Shown here: positions 12,584 to 25,848 of the stretch, one piece after another
Layout: each line of letters opens with the position of its first letter
Numbering within the stretch: position 1 is the stretch's first letter
Origin: Stichopus chloronotus
Lineage: Eukaryota > Echinodermata > Holothuroidea > Aspidochirotida > Stichopodidae
Length of the DNA: 64,000 nt
NCBI GenBank assembly: GCA_021234535.1
Contig: CM037830.1
Span: 19,895,116 to 19,959,115 of the forward strand
Direction: 5' to 3'
Position numbers and translations under genes: made by a program
The notes under the pieces: generated by a model
What the model was told of the DNA's origin: nothing
The model's database searches: none
The model's input: the letters and a program-made list of their open reading frames with translations, nothing else

Positions 12584-15500
12584 TTAGATAGGTTGTGGGA
12601 GATGCTAGAAGTACTGTAAGTGGTTGGGAGAATGGAACTGTCTGAGATAATGAGTACATACCTTTAAGAGGTTACTGTAGGTGGAGTCAAACAATGGAAA
12701 TTGTTCTCTTTGCACGTTTGCTTCAGTTCCCCATTTCTGAGACAGAGAGAACAGGTGCCAGGAAATAGAAAACCAAACAATAAAAAAAAATTTGAATAAA
12801 AAAGGACATGTTCATTGCAATATGTGCAAATGTGTGTGCTATCCCTTTAATTTCCATTGCAGCCAAACTACAGTTGCTACAGCTTGGTTAATTGCATCAT
12901 TATTTATGAGCAAACTTATGGCTACAAAATATTGACAAAAAATTCACTGTAAAGCACTTACACCTATAACCAATGAATCGTCACCCTCCTCAATGTACTT
13001 TCACTAATGTCAGCATATTTCATCTTTTGTGTAATAAGGCCAAATAAAATTCAGTCCATGTTTTTACATAGCACTGTATTGTGGAGTATTGAGTGTGGGA
13101 CATTAATGAAATTGCTTTGAATTTCAGGACAAGTTTGATCATGTAGAGTTTTAAGGTGAGATACAGTGTGTCAAAATTGTGAGATTGGTGTACAGTGTAC
13201 TGCAGTATGTACTTTATGTACAGTACTGTACAAGGCAAGTGAAGAATTATGGGAAATTCTAGTAGTACATTTTCCTGCTTGATTTGAATGTTGCATTAGT
13301 CACAGAGGTACTGTACAGTCAGTAGGAGAGAGTTTGGAACAAGTTGTTAAAGTAGTATATCAAGTGCTTGAAGTGCGGGAAATATTTCAGGTGTCAACCA
13401 ACCTGTATCATATAGGTCTCCTAGCTATGTACACTTGCTCCAAGCACAGCCCATGTGGTGGAGCCTTCTACCTTTTGTATACTGTACATTAGAGTGACAA
13501 TTGAAAAGAAGTGTTTTTTTACCCTCAAAGTAACTTTTTAGGGACAAAATAATATCCAAGTCTCTGTAGAGGCATCAATGTGCATACCTTTTAAGCATCT
13601 ACTGTATGAACATTTGTACAACATCCAATTAGTGAAACAATTTTATGCATAAACTTATTTGCAAGTGGGTTAGTGAAAAAGATATTAGTTTGTATATTTG
13701 CTCCTGAGTTTGCTAAATCATATTCCTATTTCTTGTAAAGTTAAATTGCCATTCATCCCAGCTTAATGTAGCAACTTTTTGCTCTTTCTTTTGCCAAATT
13801 GGGCATAAAGTATCTCCACAGATTTGTCTTCAAAAATGGTCTTCCAACATCAATTTGACAAACTCCATCAGAAAGTGCCTCAGTAGAGAATAAAAAAAAA
13901 AAAGCCCTTAATTTTTTTCAAAATTTCAAAACAAAATTTTTCTTTTGTTGTTGATGTCCCATAGATAACATACAGTACAGTTAATATACATGAGCTTATT
14001 CCTCTCCTAGCTTGAATAAGGAATTTTGTTGTCAAAGGTCATTAATGTTTACCTAAACTCTGCAGGTAGTGCATGGAAACATTGCAGTGACCTTCAACTC
14101 ATGTATCAATGGGTTAGTTTTTGCTGTTGTGGGATGTTCAATCAGAAAGATATCTATAGGCCCACTGATCGACTAGCACTGTACATCAGTACTTCTACTG
14201 TATATGTTTGCGCCCTGTCCAATATTCAGACGCAGCTGCCATCAAGAGCCGTGATCGGGTACCCGTGGCTGTACATCCAAAAATGTAACTTCTGCGATTG
14301 GGCTACGAGTTCGCAAGTCATCGTGCAACATATTATTTTGCAGATGAGTACAGTTCCATGTATCGTATGTACAGGTGTAATAAATTAATGCTAGATGCTG
14401 AATGTTGATGGTGAATTTTGTCACACACACAGTTGTTTACATTAATGAAACTTTGGATCCGATTAACAATTTCAGAAGCCAGTCTGGACATCATCAGTCG
14501 GGACCTGAGGACCTGGGTACCCAGTGCATTAAACACTAATCAGCACATACTGTAGGTATGTGCAATATACTGCAGCGTTTGTACATGGAGCACAATGCCA
14601 GATGCACAGATCATAATAAGGCACAGTTTTCCACAAATTCCCTTTATGGTCAAGTTGGTTCTTAAATCTGTACAGTGGAGTTGATTGTATGATACTCAGT
14701 CTCATTCAAGCTTGGTGTACTCAGTATTACAGATGGTTTTGTAGTACCCCTTTGGTACGTAAACAACTACTGTAACCTTTGCTCAGTTTTCCTATTGTAC
14801 AATATGTACAGTATATGCTTGAGTGAGTGCATTTCTTTTGATACCTGATCCATGCATTACAAGGATGTAAGATCTAGGCTTACAGTAGTATTGCACTGAC
14901 CCTATCCAGTCACAAATATTTTTGTCATACATTACTTATAAGCCTACTGTAGAATAGTTTTATTGGAATGACTGCAAATGTTTTGTGAAGTGTTCTTGAA
15001 AGTTCTCAATCAAATGAATCAGTTATAATCAGCATGTGCAGCTGGTGCTGTACATACTGTATGCATGTTATTTCTATTCGAGAGTTGACCAAAACATGTA
15101 CAGTGTACCATGGTCAGTATGTTTAATGTTTGCTGTATGGTTTCTTAGTGAGATGATAAAATAAATATCTGAGAAAAGTCTGATAAACCCTCAAAATATG
15201 GAATTTAAAAAGTTGAAATCATACCATACCATAGTCAAAATTTTAACCTTCCTTGTGTTTTGTGTTTTTCCTTATTAAAGTTGAAATTGCAAATTAGACT
15301 TTTGAAAGAGGGTAAAAATTTCCACTTTGAAAAAGTCAAAAATTTGACTTTTCTAAGAGTTTCTAACATGTTCCTATTAAACCAATGTAAAATTTCAAAA
15401 TGGCACATCGCATCATGGGAATTTTGTGATATGTCACTGGCACAACTTCTGGAATGTTTTTAGCATTTCTGTATAATGTTGACTGGTTTTTTTTTTTTCA

Positions 15501-16706
15501 CAATACTTTTAGATAAATCTACTAATCGAGTGACAAATTTCTAAAGTTTGAGAGATATTTAAATTTCAAGGATAAAGAGTTCTTGCAATAATTTTCCAAT
15601 CTTACAATTACATGGCATTTTGGTAAACTTGAGGCAACTGGAAATCTTTCTTGACCAAAGAAGTCTCCAAACAGCAATATCTAGAGTTAGGAACATTGAC
15701 ATTGGCATGTAGTTTTTTTTTAATTATGCTGGTGGTGAAAGCTCATCTTCCATTAAGAACCCCTTCCATTAAGAACCCCTTCGCTTGTCAGTGAACTAAT
15801 TCCTTTAAGCTCTACAGTGCAAGTATCAACATCTTGTGAATGTTCCACACACCCTGTCCGATACTGTCGTATGTTGTATTGTCAATATCTGTTTCACTCG
15901 TCACATACATGTACGTTATACCTGTCTCGAGACAACTGCACCCTTAATTGTACCTGTAGATATGCCTATTAAAGTCTCAGTTATCGCCTCAGTAATTCCC
16001 CTTCCCGTCCCAGGATTCAAGGGAGCCAACCTCAAACAGACTCAGTGAATAGACACCAGCTGCTAATTCTATTCAGCGAAGGACTATTCAGTCTATTCAT
16101 TTCCGTTATGATCACCTGAGTTTGAGTTTAGGCAAGTAGTTCCCTTTTCCCCCTCTCATACATCTGATGTTCTGGAAGTTTGCCATGTACTACAAGTTAT
16201 TAGACTGTGTTGTCTTGGGGAGTGGGGGATTTCTTCATTTTGTGTATGTTTATATACAGTAGGTCCTGCCCACTACCAGTGTGTCAACTGCACAAGTTGT
16301 TGTGATAACAGTTTGTCATTTGCACTCCTTTCTTTGAACTAATATTCTTTTTATTGATTGTTACCTTTTTATAAAAGAAATTTATATTTTTTGCCTAATA
16401 TGACTTCTTGTGAATGTGTGCCTTTTACCTTAGTGGTGTATATTAGGGTACTAATCTTAATGTGTAGATTTGTAGCAGGATCACGGAGTGCCCCGTTCAA
16501 ATATGATATTACCTGTCAGTTCAGTCACAAAATCTGACTTAGAGTATCCATATCTTCAAGTTAAAAGAGATAAGTAAAATCTGAGAAGAATACAATGAAC
16601 TTAAGCTTGAACTTAACTGTATGACCTTTTAATTACTTGCCCCCTGTAAAAATATGTATTTAGTTGCTTTATCTAGTCCTTTGTTTTGTTGTGTTTAACT
16701 GACGTC

Positions 16707-16782
16707 TATCCTTACTTTTTCATTGAACGTGCATTTTGTAAGCATATCCTTACTTTTCCATTGAGTGTGCATTTTGTAAGTA
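16707..16782 (+). repeat. Tandem duplication, 2 x 38 bp
   Basis: Two head-to-tail 38-bp units (16707-16744 and 16745-16782), each TATCCTTACTTTT, then CATTGA, then GTGCATTTTGTAAG. They differ at only a few positions. The second unit runs straight into a TACTGTACAG word. Confidence 0.85.
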
Positions 16783-18499
16783 CTGTACAGCACCCAAACT
16801 TCTGATGCAGAACTGAATACCCAATAGAAATTGCTGTGCCCACAGATCATGATATATATGTTTTTAAGAACAATATTTAACTTCTTTTTACCGTTTGGTG
16901 TATACAGGTGTAGCCATGGCCTCAAAAGTCATGCATGCCAAATGATGTGGGCTACTGTAGCTATAGCTCTCTCCTTGCTTCCCAAACTCTCTGAAAATTA
17001 ATTAAGTCATCCATTTTACATACAGTACCTGCATCTTATAGGTGATTGGTCGTGTTATTAAACCTCATGTGTGCTATATCGGTTTCCTCTTGGTAAACCT
17101 CTGCAAACATATTAGTCTTTGCCTGTAAGCATGAACATGCAGTGGATATTATAAGTACTGTAACTGTTATGGTACTAGCAAAATAGCATGTACAGTATGG
17201 ATTATACAGTACAGTATCATGCACAGAGGATAACACCAAGAAGGGACTAACATCTCTTGAGAAGGAAGACCTATCACCTTTAAAGCAGCACTTTGTGTCA
17301 GAATCCATAGAAAAAACCAGAATGATATCATGGAACTAAAGTATAATTGAAGCTCTGTGAAACCCTTTATGGCAAAAGGTGTTTTAATGAAACTTCGTAA
17401 CACAATCAAATCCAATGGAAATTTCAAGATCCATTAATCTACGGTATAAGTTCGTCCTGATGCGATAAAAATGGGGTGGGGGAGGAGGCAAAACTGTTGG
17501 AAACATCGAACGGTTAAATGTTGGCACTTGCCACTTGTCCCTGAATGTTATCAGGGACTGTACAGGTATCTCCAAAAAATCAAATGGTTGCAAGTTAAAA
17601 TTATTGCTTTTCCCATGCAAAGACTTTAGATATTGAACAAACAAATTTCCGGGCCATCCATTATTACATATATGGTAAATTGTTGAAGGCAGAGTTGTTT
17701 TAATTGCCATACAGAGCAGTAGCCACTGCCGGTATTATGTTCATTTGTTCAGTATGTGACTTGCTAGCCTGACTCATTCTGGTTGATCTATTTCTATGGT
17801 TGAAACACTGATCATTTTTTACCATTTTGTTGTGTTCATGCAAGTTGGCATTAAGGCTAGAATGAACTACTGATATCAAACTAAGATACTGACTTATTTT
17901 TTTTCCCCACTAATGATCATTAATTACTGAGTAATTACACTGTCATTAATTCTCAAGCAAATGTCCAATGGACAATGTAATCCTTTGTTTATCAGTCTTA
18001 TGCAGCCACTGAACGTTTGTTCATTCATTATCGCTGATGTAATGGTTTAATGAGCAGTGCTGTAAGTAAATTCTCGGATAATCCTCTCAGGACATGCTAC
18101 ATCAACACACACGTATGAAGCGCTATAGTGTGTGTACATACATGTACAAGGGAAATCATGAAAATAGGAGAACTACTGTACAGCATGAATGTGAACTTAC
18201 AGCTTCAGAAGCTTGGTCCTACCTAGTGTTCAAAGACCTGACTTCTTTAAATATTCATAGTATGGGCGGAGTTTAGCGTGAATTGATGTAGAAAGTAATT
18301 ACAGTACTTCCAAGAAAGCAAACCAGAAAGTTTTACTTTCTTGATTTTATGTCACTGCTAGCACTTCACATAGGAATTGGCTAAATAAGCTTTTATTATG
18401 TCAATGTATACAGCCAGTATGTATCTTACAGTTATTTTGGTTCGTAAAATTGCATGCAGTGAGGTATGCAAAAAACTTCTGAATTAATTCCTTTTTTTC

Positions 18500-19059
18500 A
18501 AAGGTCTTGTGATATGAAAGTGACATTTTTGAGTATTGGGTGCATTAAGCATTGAAAATATTGAAAATAGACACAAATTCCATCAAATCCGTCAAAGGTT
18601 GACAAATTTCCAGGAAAATTAGTGTCTCACAGCTGGATCATGAATAAACATGGTCTAAGTATGCAAATTTGTGACATCAAGAGATGGACTCCTATGATAT
18701 GTGCTATCTTAACCTTTTGTTTATTAACTTTATGTAACCCTTCTTTCAAAGACATTTGAGGATTTTATATGCCCGGGGGTTTGCTTTGGAAGCATGTATT
18801 TTCGTCCAAAATATCGATATCACTTGCCATTGTGAAACTCAGTAATTAAGTAATTAAAAGGCAAAGTATAGGCTTAACAAAAGAAATACTATCTCTGTCG
18901 CAACACTCTACATCTGTGTTGCATTTTTATCAAACTTTGAAAAGTCATATCTCAGAAATGGTAAAAGATGTAAACAAAATTCCAACGGATTTTCACTCAG
19001 GATTTTCCTTTGCAACTTCTGAATGAAGGGTGCTCTTTTCTAGATCGCATGTCACACAG
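18500..19059 (+). repeat. Dispersed ~560-bp repeat family, copy A
   Basis: This copy shares a collinear series of blocks with segments at 55647-56180 (same strand) and 41824-42400 (opposite strand). Shared landmarks in order are: a GA(T/C)ATGAAA block, ATAGNCACAAATTC, ATGAATAAA, TGGAAGCATGTATTTTC, AATTAAGTAATTAAA, a TAGGC(T/C)TAACAA block, ATCAAACTTT, and finally ATGTCACACAG. No ORF and no clear inverted termini are seen. It looks like a non-autonomous family of unknown class. Confidence 0.85.
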
Positions 19060-21769
19060 CCTTTAAGAGATTATTCTGATGCATCTAGCCATTGATTGAT
19101 CTTGTTGTGATATCTTGCCAGAAATTGCATGATTCATGGTCCTATTCATTTCATCTAAGGAGAATTTAGACCATATGTAGAGTATGGTATTGTGTACATA
19201 ATGCTTGCTGGTTTTGAACATGGTAACTGAATTTTTCTTCAAAATTGGTACACTTACTGTACGGTATTTAGCAACATCATGTTGTACAGTACGTTAATGA
19301 TGTGCAGCAGAGACGACCATTCCCAGTACTCTGATGTGCATTTACTGTACAATAACCGTTGTCCAACCATATCAAGGAACTAATTTACTGTACTGTATCA
19401 TTACGGATCACCATTGACTTTTTCCCTGATTAGGTGTATATTGTTGCATAGAAAACTGGTTTATTGTACAGCACTATATTGCTGTAATTAAGACATATGT
19501 ACAGTACTGCAAATGATTGGTGTGTTGCATGTGAAAGCAACACCTGCCCTTATGATTACCTACCAGGGTGGGGGGTGGGTAATGTTCAACTTCAAATTGT
19601 ATCTGTAAGCTGTTTACATGATAAAACATGATTCACTCAGTATCAACAACATCACGTGCAGTGTAAGAAGTATGGTATTCTTAGACATAGGTAACATGTT
19701 TTTCATGTATTCATAAACTACAGTATTGGAAGCAGAGGTAAATTGATCTGAATCATTGGTTCTTGATACGTAATCCATTTTGTTGTGAAAATTAAGAATT
19801 AGGCCATTCATGTAGCATATAAGCTTTTTTTGTGCAAAGTTACAGTGCGTATTTTATTGCCAGTTCTTCACTCGTAGGTATTTTTTGGAAATTATGAGCA
19901 GAAGAATTGAACCAAGTACAGTACTTGTACAGTATGTATACTGTGATTGAGTACTGTTTGCATTGTAGATATCATAAGTAAGATTTCCATGAAATTTTCA
20001 TTTGACTCTCCTATGCCAATGGTTCTTAACGTGACATGCACTTTAGAAGTGCACACTTGACCAAAAGTGCACACTTTACCAATTTAATACCATATCATAG
20101 CAGTTTAAACACAAAATGTGAGCTCCAAAGTACTGTACTGTAAGTCTCCAAAGTACTGTAAGCACCAAAGACTAGCTTCCAGACATCTATGGATGGTCCA
20201 ATCACTATATAACCACATGACTTTTCTATTTATTGTATGGTCACCATTAATTGGGAGCACTATAAAGTGTACATGGGGGGTACATATGTACACAGATGTA
20301 CTGTACATGGGAGACTTCATGTACTGCACCATAGATTTCTGACTGCACCCACAATGGTGACTGTGATATTTCTCGTGTGTAATTGAGAGTACAATACGAT
20401 ATGTGGGTTATCCTTAAGTATAAACAAACTTTCAGCCTCGGGTGATTTGACACAGAAAAAATGCCAATCGTAATTTTTTTTAAAGTTTAGTTAAATCCAA
20501 ATCCAATAATGTCAGTCAAATTGAGCAATCTCGATATCATTTCCGTGTCTGATACGTGCCGTATCCATACATTGGCATCCATAGGAATTCCTCTCATTGT
20601 AGCTGACTTCACTCACAGCGTAATTGGCTTTAACCCTCGCATCCCAGTTTTTTCCAAGCTGGTATGACAATTCTAGGCTCTCTGAAACAGATGAAGAATG
20701 AAATATCTCTCATGGCCTCTTAATAATTTCGCCGGTGATTTTACAAACATCGACTGCTGTACGTACAGTATACTTCTGTATTAGGCCACTAGCTGGTGGG
20801 CACATTCTGTGTTTTAACTTGTGATATATTGATGACACAGATTTAGAGATGATCGCCCATCATTCCTTCCGCGATAAAGGTAGAGTGATCTTGATGACTA
20901 TGACCATTTGACATTTGCTGTTGTTTGCAGGACCATTTGTTGGTATGTGTTAACCAAACAGTACTCGTTGCTGTTTTCCTTTGAACTTTGTTTGATCAAG
21001 AGTCAGACTACAAAGTAGTACCTAAGCTGGTAAAGGATCAAGGGTATATAAAGTCTGTGCGCAAGTGATTATTTAAATACATTTACAGTCACAGCAGCTG
21101 GCCCTGTTCTTCATATTAAAACTGTACATGCACATGTATGTATTCATTGAAATTTAACATTATGACTTTCATTAATATACAGTGCTACATGTAAATACTG
21201 TAGGTACATGCTGCCCACATAGAAGCACATTTGCAAAGAAACACATAGATTTATAACATCTATGTGGACGTGCAATTTTGTTTTCGACCACAAATAGTTA
21301 ATTTCTTTTGTAACTTTCCATGTTACAGATCTCGTTCCTTGAGACTGATACAGTATTCTAGCCTACAGATTTTACAAGCAATTAAAGATAGTGCATGCCA
21401 GTGAACTAGTCACATGCTGTGAACATTTACCCTATTTACATACATGAAGTGGTTCAATAAGCTGAAGAGTTGTAGATTATGCTTCCTCAAGTAAATTGAC
21501 CCTGAAGTAACTTTTTTGAAACAAGCCTACAGTATGACAGATATTTTAACCTTCAATGCCACTCACATTGTTTAAATATTTTTGGATGAATCTCTTCCTC
21601 AAGTCAATACTCTTGATGAGGGAAAGCATGTACTGTACTTAGCAAAAACTATCTGATAAATTTTTTTTTTAAATTGCTCAGATATGGGTTGTCAGTACAC
21701 AAAAATCGCAGACGACACTCCTTTCCTAATGCATCCTGTTGCTTGCTGTAGATCTACAGTAGACTTCAA

Positions 21770-22400
21770 TCGGGCCAAGAGCAATCCTGATGAATCCCAG
21801 AGTCACTGACCTAAACCAACCGCAACGAACCAAGAACAGCTAGGAGGCCTTCAGGGTGGATGCAGTGTTAATTCTTCAATCGGAATCATCGGACATTGTA
21901 CTGTGCTGGCTCAGTCCAGCCGCTATCCGTCAGGTTAATACTGCTCACCACCTCAGCATGGCATGTAAAGATGACCAGGTTCATGTAGAGCTGTACCTCC
22001 AAGGAATGCTCAATGCGCGGACCCTACCCAACTTTCCACTATCTGAATCTTCATCAAGGAATTGCAGACACCCAATGCCACCTATTTGGGTGGGGAGTGT
22101 AATGATTGAGGATTCTCAGGTCAGATCGATAGGACTTCTCAGAGGATGTTTCTGGAGTTGAAGTCTTTTCTTGAAAGGATTCCATCGACAGGACTTAATA
22201 TTATTCCTGAAACCTTGCTTCTTGCAGCATCGCAACCTGAGGGATCTGGGTTTATTTTGCCGCAGCGTGTTTGGAAACATTCCGCGATTTCCTCGATCTA
22301 CCTAGTCCCGTGGGGGCATACAGATCAGCTCAGTGAAACACTACCGCCCCTCCATCTTCGCCATGCAGGATCCTAGGATGTAGTCTTGATAGGCAATGCA
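21770..22400 (+). other. High-complexity, GC-richer island of unknown nature
   Basis: A ~630 bp stretch inside the giant intron, clearly less AT-rich than its surroundings and nearly free of the TACTGTA word. It carries two plus-strand ORFs (21856-22161 and 22146-22376) overlapping by 16 bp, with no domain I recognise. A minus-strand origin shows no long frame. It could be a remnant of an inserted gene or retroelement, a non-coding RNA exon, or a cis-regulatory block. I assign no function. Confidence 0.35.
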
Positions 22401-24699
22401 CAGTATGCTCACTGATTTGCTTGAAGGGATGCTGGTCTAGCTAGATCCCAGGGACCTACTGTACCACCACATGAGATGTTGAGACACATGAGACCCATAC
22501 CAACCACTTCATGTGGCCTCGCTGTTAAACACACACAAGACTCTATTTCTGATTACAGTGGTAATGGCTACTGTAGGTGATGAAGCTGTACATTCTCTCA
22601 CAGTCAAGCTGAACAGTCACTATGGCATGTGGTGAGAGTCACCGTGGATGTATATATGGAGACAGGTGAATTTGTCTACTGTAGTTTATAAATACAGTAC
22701 ATCTAAACCAGATGAATTTTCTGATGTCACCAGTAATACATTTACCTTCAAACCATTGAAGTGTTTTAGTCATCTTCATACAGTAATTTCATGCTCAAAG
22801 CTGCCTCTGTATAAAATGTGAAATCTGACAGAACCACAGAAGTTTAAAGTTAAAGTGCTTTCCTGATGAAAGTGACTTATCCTCTTTCTGATAGTCACAT
22901 TGCTGCAAATTTAAAGATATGCCTGAACTATTGCCCACTTTTTAATATCAATCCATCCATAAGTTGTGATGCAGTTGAGACCATATGCTGTACATGAAAC
23001 CAGGTAATAATTATAGTGGGTAGGTAAAATGTATGCATGGCTGATCAAATTTTTCTCTGAAAAGTGTAATCAAACTTGAATGCCTTTAAGGCAGCCTGTG
23101 ACAAGCACATTTATGTGGCAATTTTCATATCTGTGTCATGTTGCACCCAGAAGGCCATGAACCTTTACTCTCTGTGAATTCTTCTATCAAATGCATAGAA
23201 AAATATGGGTAGAAATTAATATTTGATAGCTTGACATTTCTCCCACACAGTGCATATAATTATTAGAAAAAAAATTAATCTACCAGAGTGGAGGAATTCT
23301 CAGACTTGGAAAAGAATGATGAAATCTTTTGCAAGTCTGAAGTGAATAAATTTATGACAATCTGCTATGTAATTTTTAATAACACTGACTTAATTTAAAA
23401 TTGATACAGTACCAGCTAGATGAAGTCAAAGTATGTTCACAAATTCTGTGATCTTAATTACACAAGAGACTTAAACTGTGATAGTACATTCTGAGCTCAT
23501 ACTCTGAGCAATCAGTTTTAATTACCCCCTCCCACCATATCCTTGTAGTCCTCACTGCAGCTATGAAAATTTCAACTGATGAAAAGAGTGGGTTTATGGA
23601 CATCTTTTCAGTAGTTTACTTTTATTGTGATTTTAATGGAATGCAGTAACAAACTTGACCTGTTTTATAATTACTATTCAGCAATCAGAATTTCCCAATG
23701 AGTGAAAACATACATACTGTTTATAAACTATTACTTTATTGTAAACGTAACTGACTTCACATTCAGTAGTGTACAAAATGTGCTGCACGTGTGCATACTC
23801 ATGAAAATTGTGTTTCAGTGGTCTTGACCTACTGTACAGTGTAGCTGAATGAAATCCCCACAGCTGTTTAATGGCATCATGTACAGTACCTATGGAAAAC
23901 TTGAAACAAAACTTGTATTTTTGTTACAGTAATCAATAGTGCAGCATTGAATATGACACCATACACAGGTGTGTCTCATTCAAATATGTGAATCAATAAG
24001 GATAATGCTTATTCCATCACAGAACAAAATTCCTCCTTATATTCTTGAAAAAAACAAAAGAAAGAAAAAGAAATGTTGCTTCATCTCAGATAGAAATGAC
24101 CCCATTTTGGTTACTTCATCTTCGTACTGTGAATTATTCTCAAAAGTGTTGCAATTACAGTTACCTGATGTAATCCATTAAGTGCCTAAGTGTGTACTTA
24201 GCCGTATAGTAGAATTGTAATCTACTATTAATCATATCAAGAAGACATGTGCAAGGAGAACTTCAATTTTGTGTGTAATATGTCATATTTGTGTTGACCT
24301 GGTTTTCAAGATTTTAGTAATTATTACTAGCTACAGTAGGCATGGTTGGACAACTTTGCAAAAACTAGTTTTAAGTCACACAGTACATTTTAGAATGCAC
24401 TGCAATGTACTGTATATGCTAATGTACATTAATGTGCACAGTACCAAGTACAGAAATACCATAGATTCCACAATTGTGTTCAGACTTTTGAAGATGTGTA
24501 AGTTGATCTCTTATAGTCTTCTGTACATGTAAATGTATGGTACAAATCTTAGCTCTCCGTTGCAATTGACTAGACCCAGCTAGCTGTCTCCTGAAATCTA
24601 ATCACCAATCAGGCATGGATGTACAGAAGACTCTTTGGTTTCAATGTTTAAATTACACAAAAAGTATTTGATTTTATTCCACTTTGCAACCATGCTTTT

Positions 24700-25130
24700 A
24701 GGAGCTAAGATCACAGAACATGAAGGTTTACCCATATCGTAGAAAGACTTCAAATCTCATGGGGCTTGCGCGAGGTATATCTGCTCGAATCGACGACATT
24801 TCCTGAGCGGCGTATTTACCGCCCGTGATGAGACAAGTCAAACATGAAATCAATCTCTGCTTTTCAGCCCATCATCTGTGTTTGCGTTAGTGAGAGGGTG
24901 GATGTGACTGTGAGCTAGAGCTCTCCGAAGAGGAAGGCCGCCAAGGAATAACATGTTTAGTTAACCAGGTCACTAATTGATTTGCATTTAATAGATTTAA
25001 CTTGGCTACATATTTCACTTTATAGTGCACACACTGTGCGCATACACAAGAGGTTGATGACTCCCCAGCACTTTCTGGTGCAGTTGGTCGCAACTGTAAC
25101 TGAATCGAAATGTCAGTTGACAAAAACTCA
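24700..25130. other. Second complexity island in the giant intron
   Basis: Contains several CpGs in a short span (GCTCGAATCGACGACATT, GAGCGGCGTATTTACCGCCC) and less of the background repeat word. A short minus-strand frame at 24887-25123 is unrecognised. It is a candidate regulatory or foreign block, on composition only. Confidence 0.25.
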
Positions 25131-25515
25131 GTGGTACGTTGCCTGAAATAGTTTAGAGATTGAATGAAGTGTGCCTGCAGTACTCTATGCTAGTGCACAA
25201 GTTTCTTTGGTACAGTGCTCTGAGATTTTTAAGTTTGAGTAACCATGTTTGAGCTAGAACATTAGGTTTGTACTATCAAAATACCAGCAGGTCTGTCTGC
25301 AAAACAGTCGTTTTCACACTTTTGGTTCAGTGGATCGATCTGTGTTTCATGATTCCAAAAAAATGAAACAACTGGTACTGAAGGGTGCATACACGTGTGG
25401 GTACTTATTGGTAATATAGTGAACCCTGGGTATATAACTGTAGATCAAGTTGGACATCAACTGTGAATTGTGTGTGATAAAATTAGGACTGCAGCTGAGT
25501 GTGTCTAACATTAAA

Positions 25516-25848
25516 GTCACTTCTCACTCACCTATCTCAACACAACAAATGCACGCCCATCTACTGTGCCAGGGGGGGGAAACAATCCAAGAGTGAACTG
25601 GAAGGCAAGATTTACCAGATGGAGGTAATAAAGAGTGATAAATTCAGACAGAAAATCTACTTAAACCCCACACTCTCAGCCAATCACAATGGTTGAATGG
25701 GAGGGAGGTGCTACTTACAGTTCACCCATTGATGCCAAAGGACCACTTTAAAAGATAACTAGTGCTCTTGGCATAGTTGATAGGAGTGCATTTGTTATGC
25801 ATGATAATAGGTACAGTAAGTGAGGTCATTCATAAATAATCAAATAAG
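25516..25848. mobile_element. Foldback MITE, paired-arm copy with insert
   Basis: The left arm (about 25516-25572) carries CTATCTCAACACAACAAATG and a CCCATCTAC block. The right arm (about 25760-25848) carries the complementary series: AGTGCTCTTGGCATAG, TGATAGGAGTGCATTTGTT, GTAAGTGAGGTCATT and ATAAATAATCAAA. About 185 bp of unrelated sequence separates the arms. It is the same family as the tight palindrome at 42965-43154. Confidence 0.75.

Noticed and set aside
15757..15792. Tandem TTCCATTAAGAACCCCT pair
   Set aside because: Real but trivial two-unit slip, with no further structure around it.
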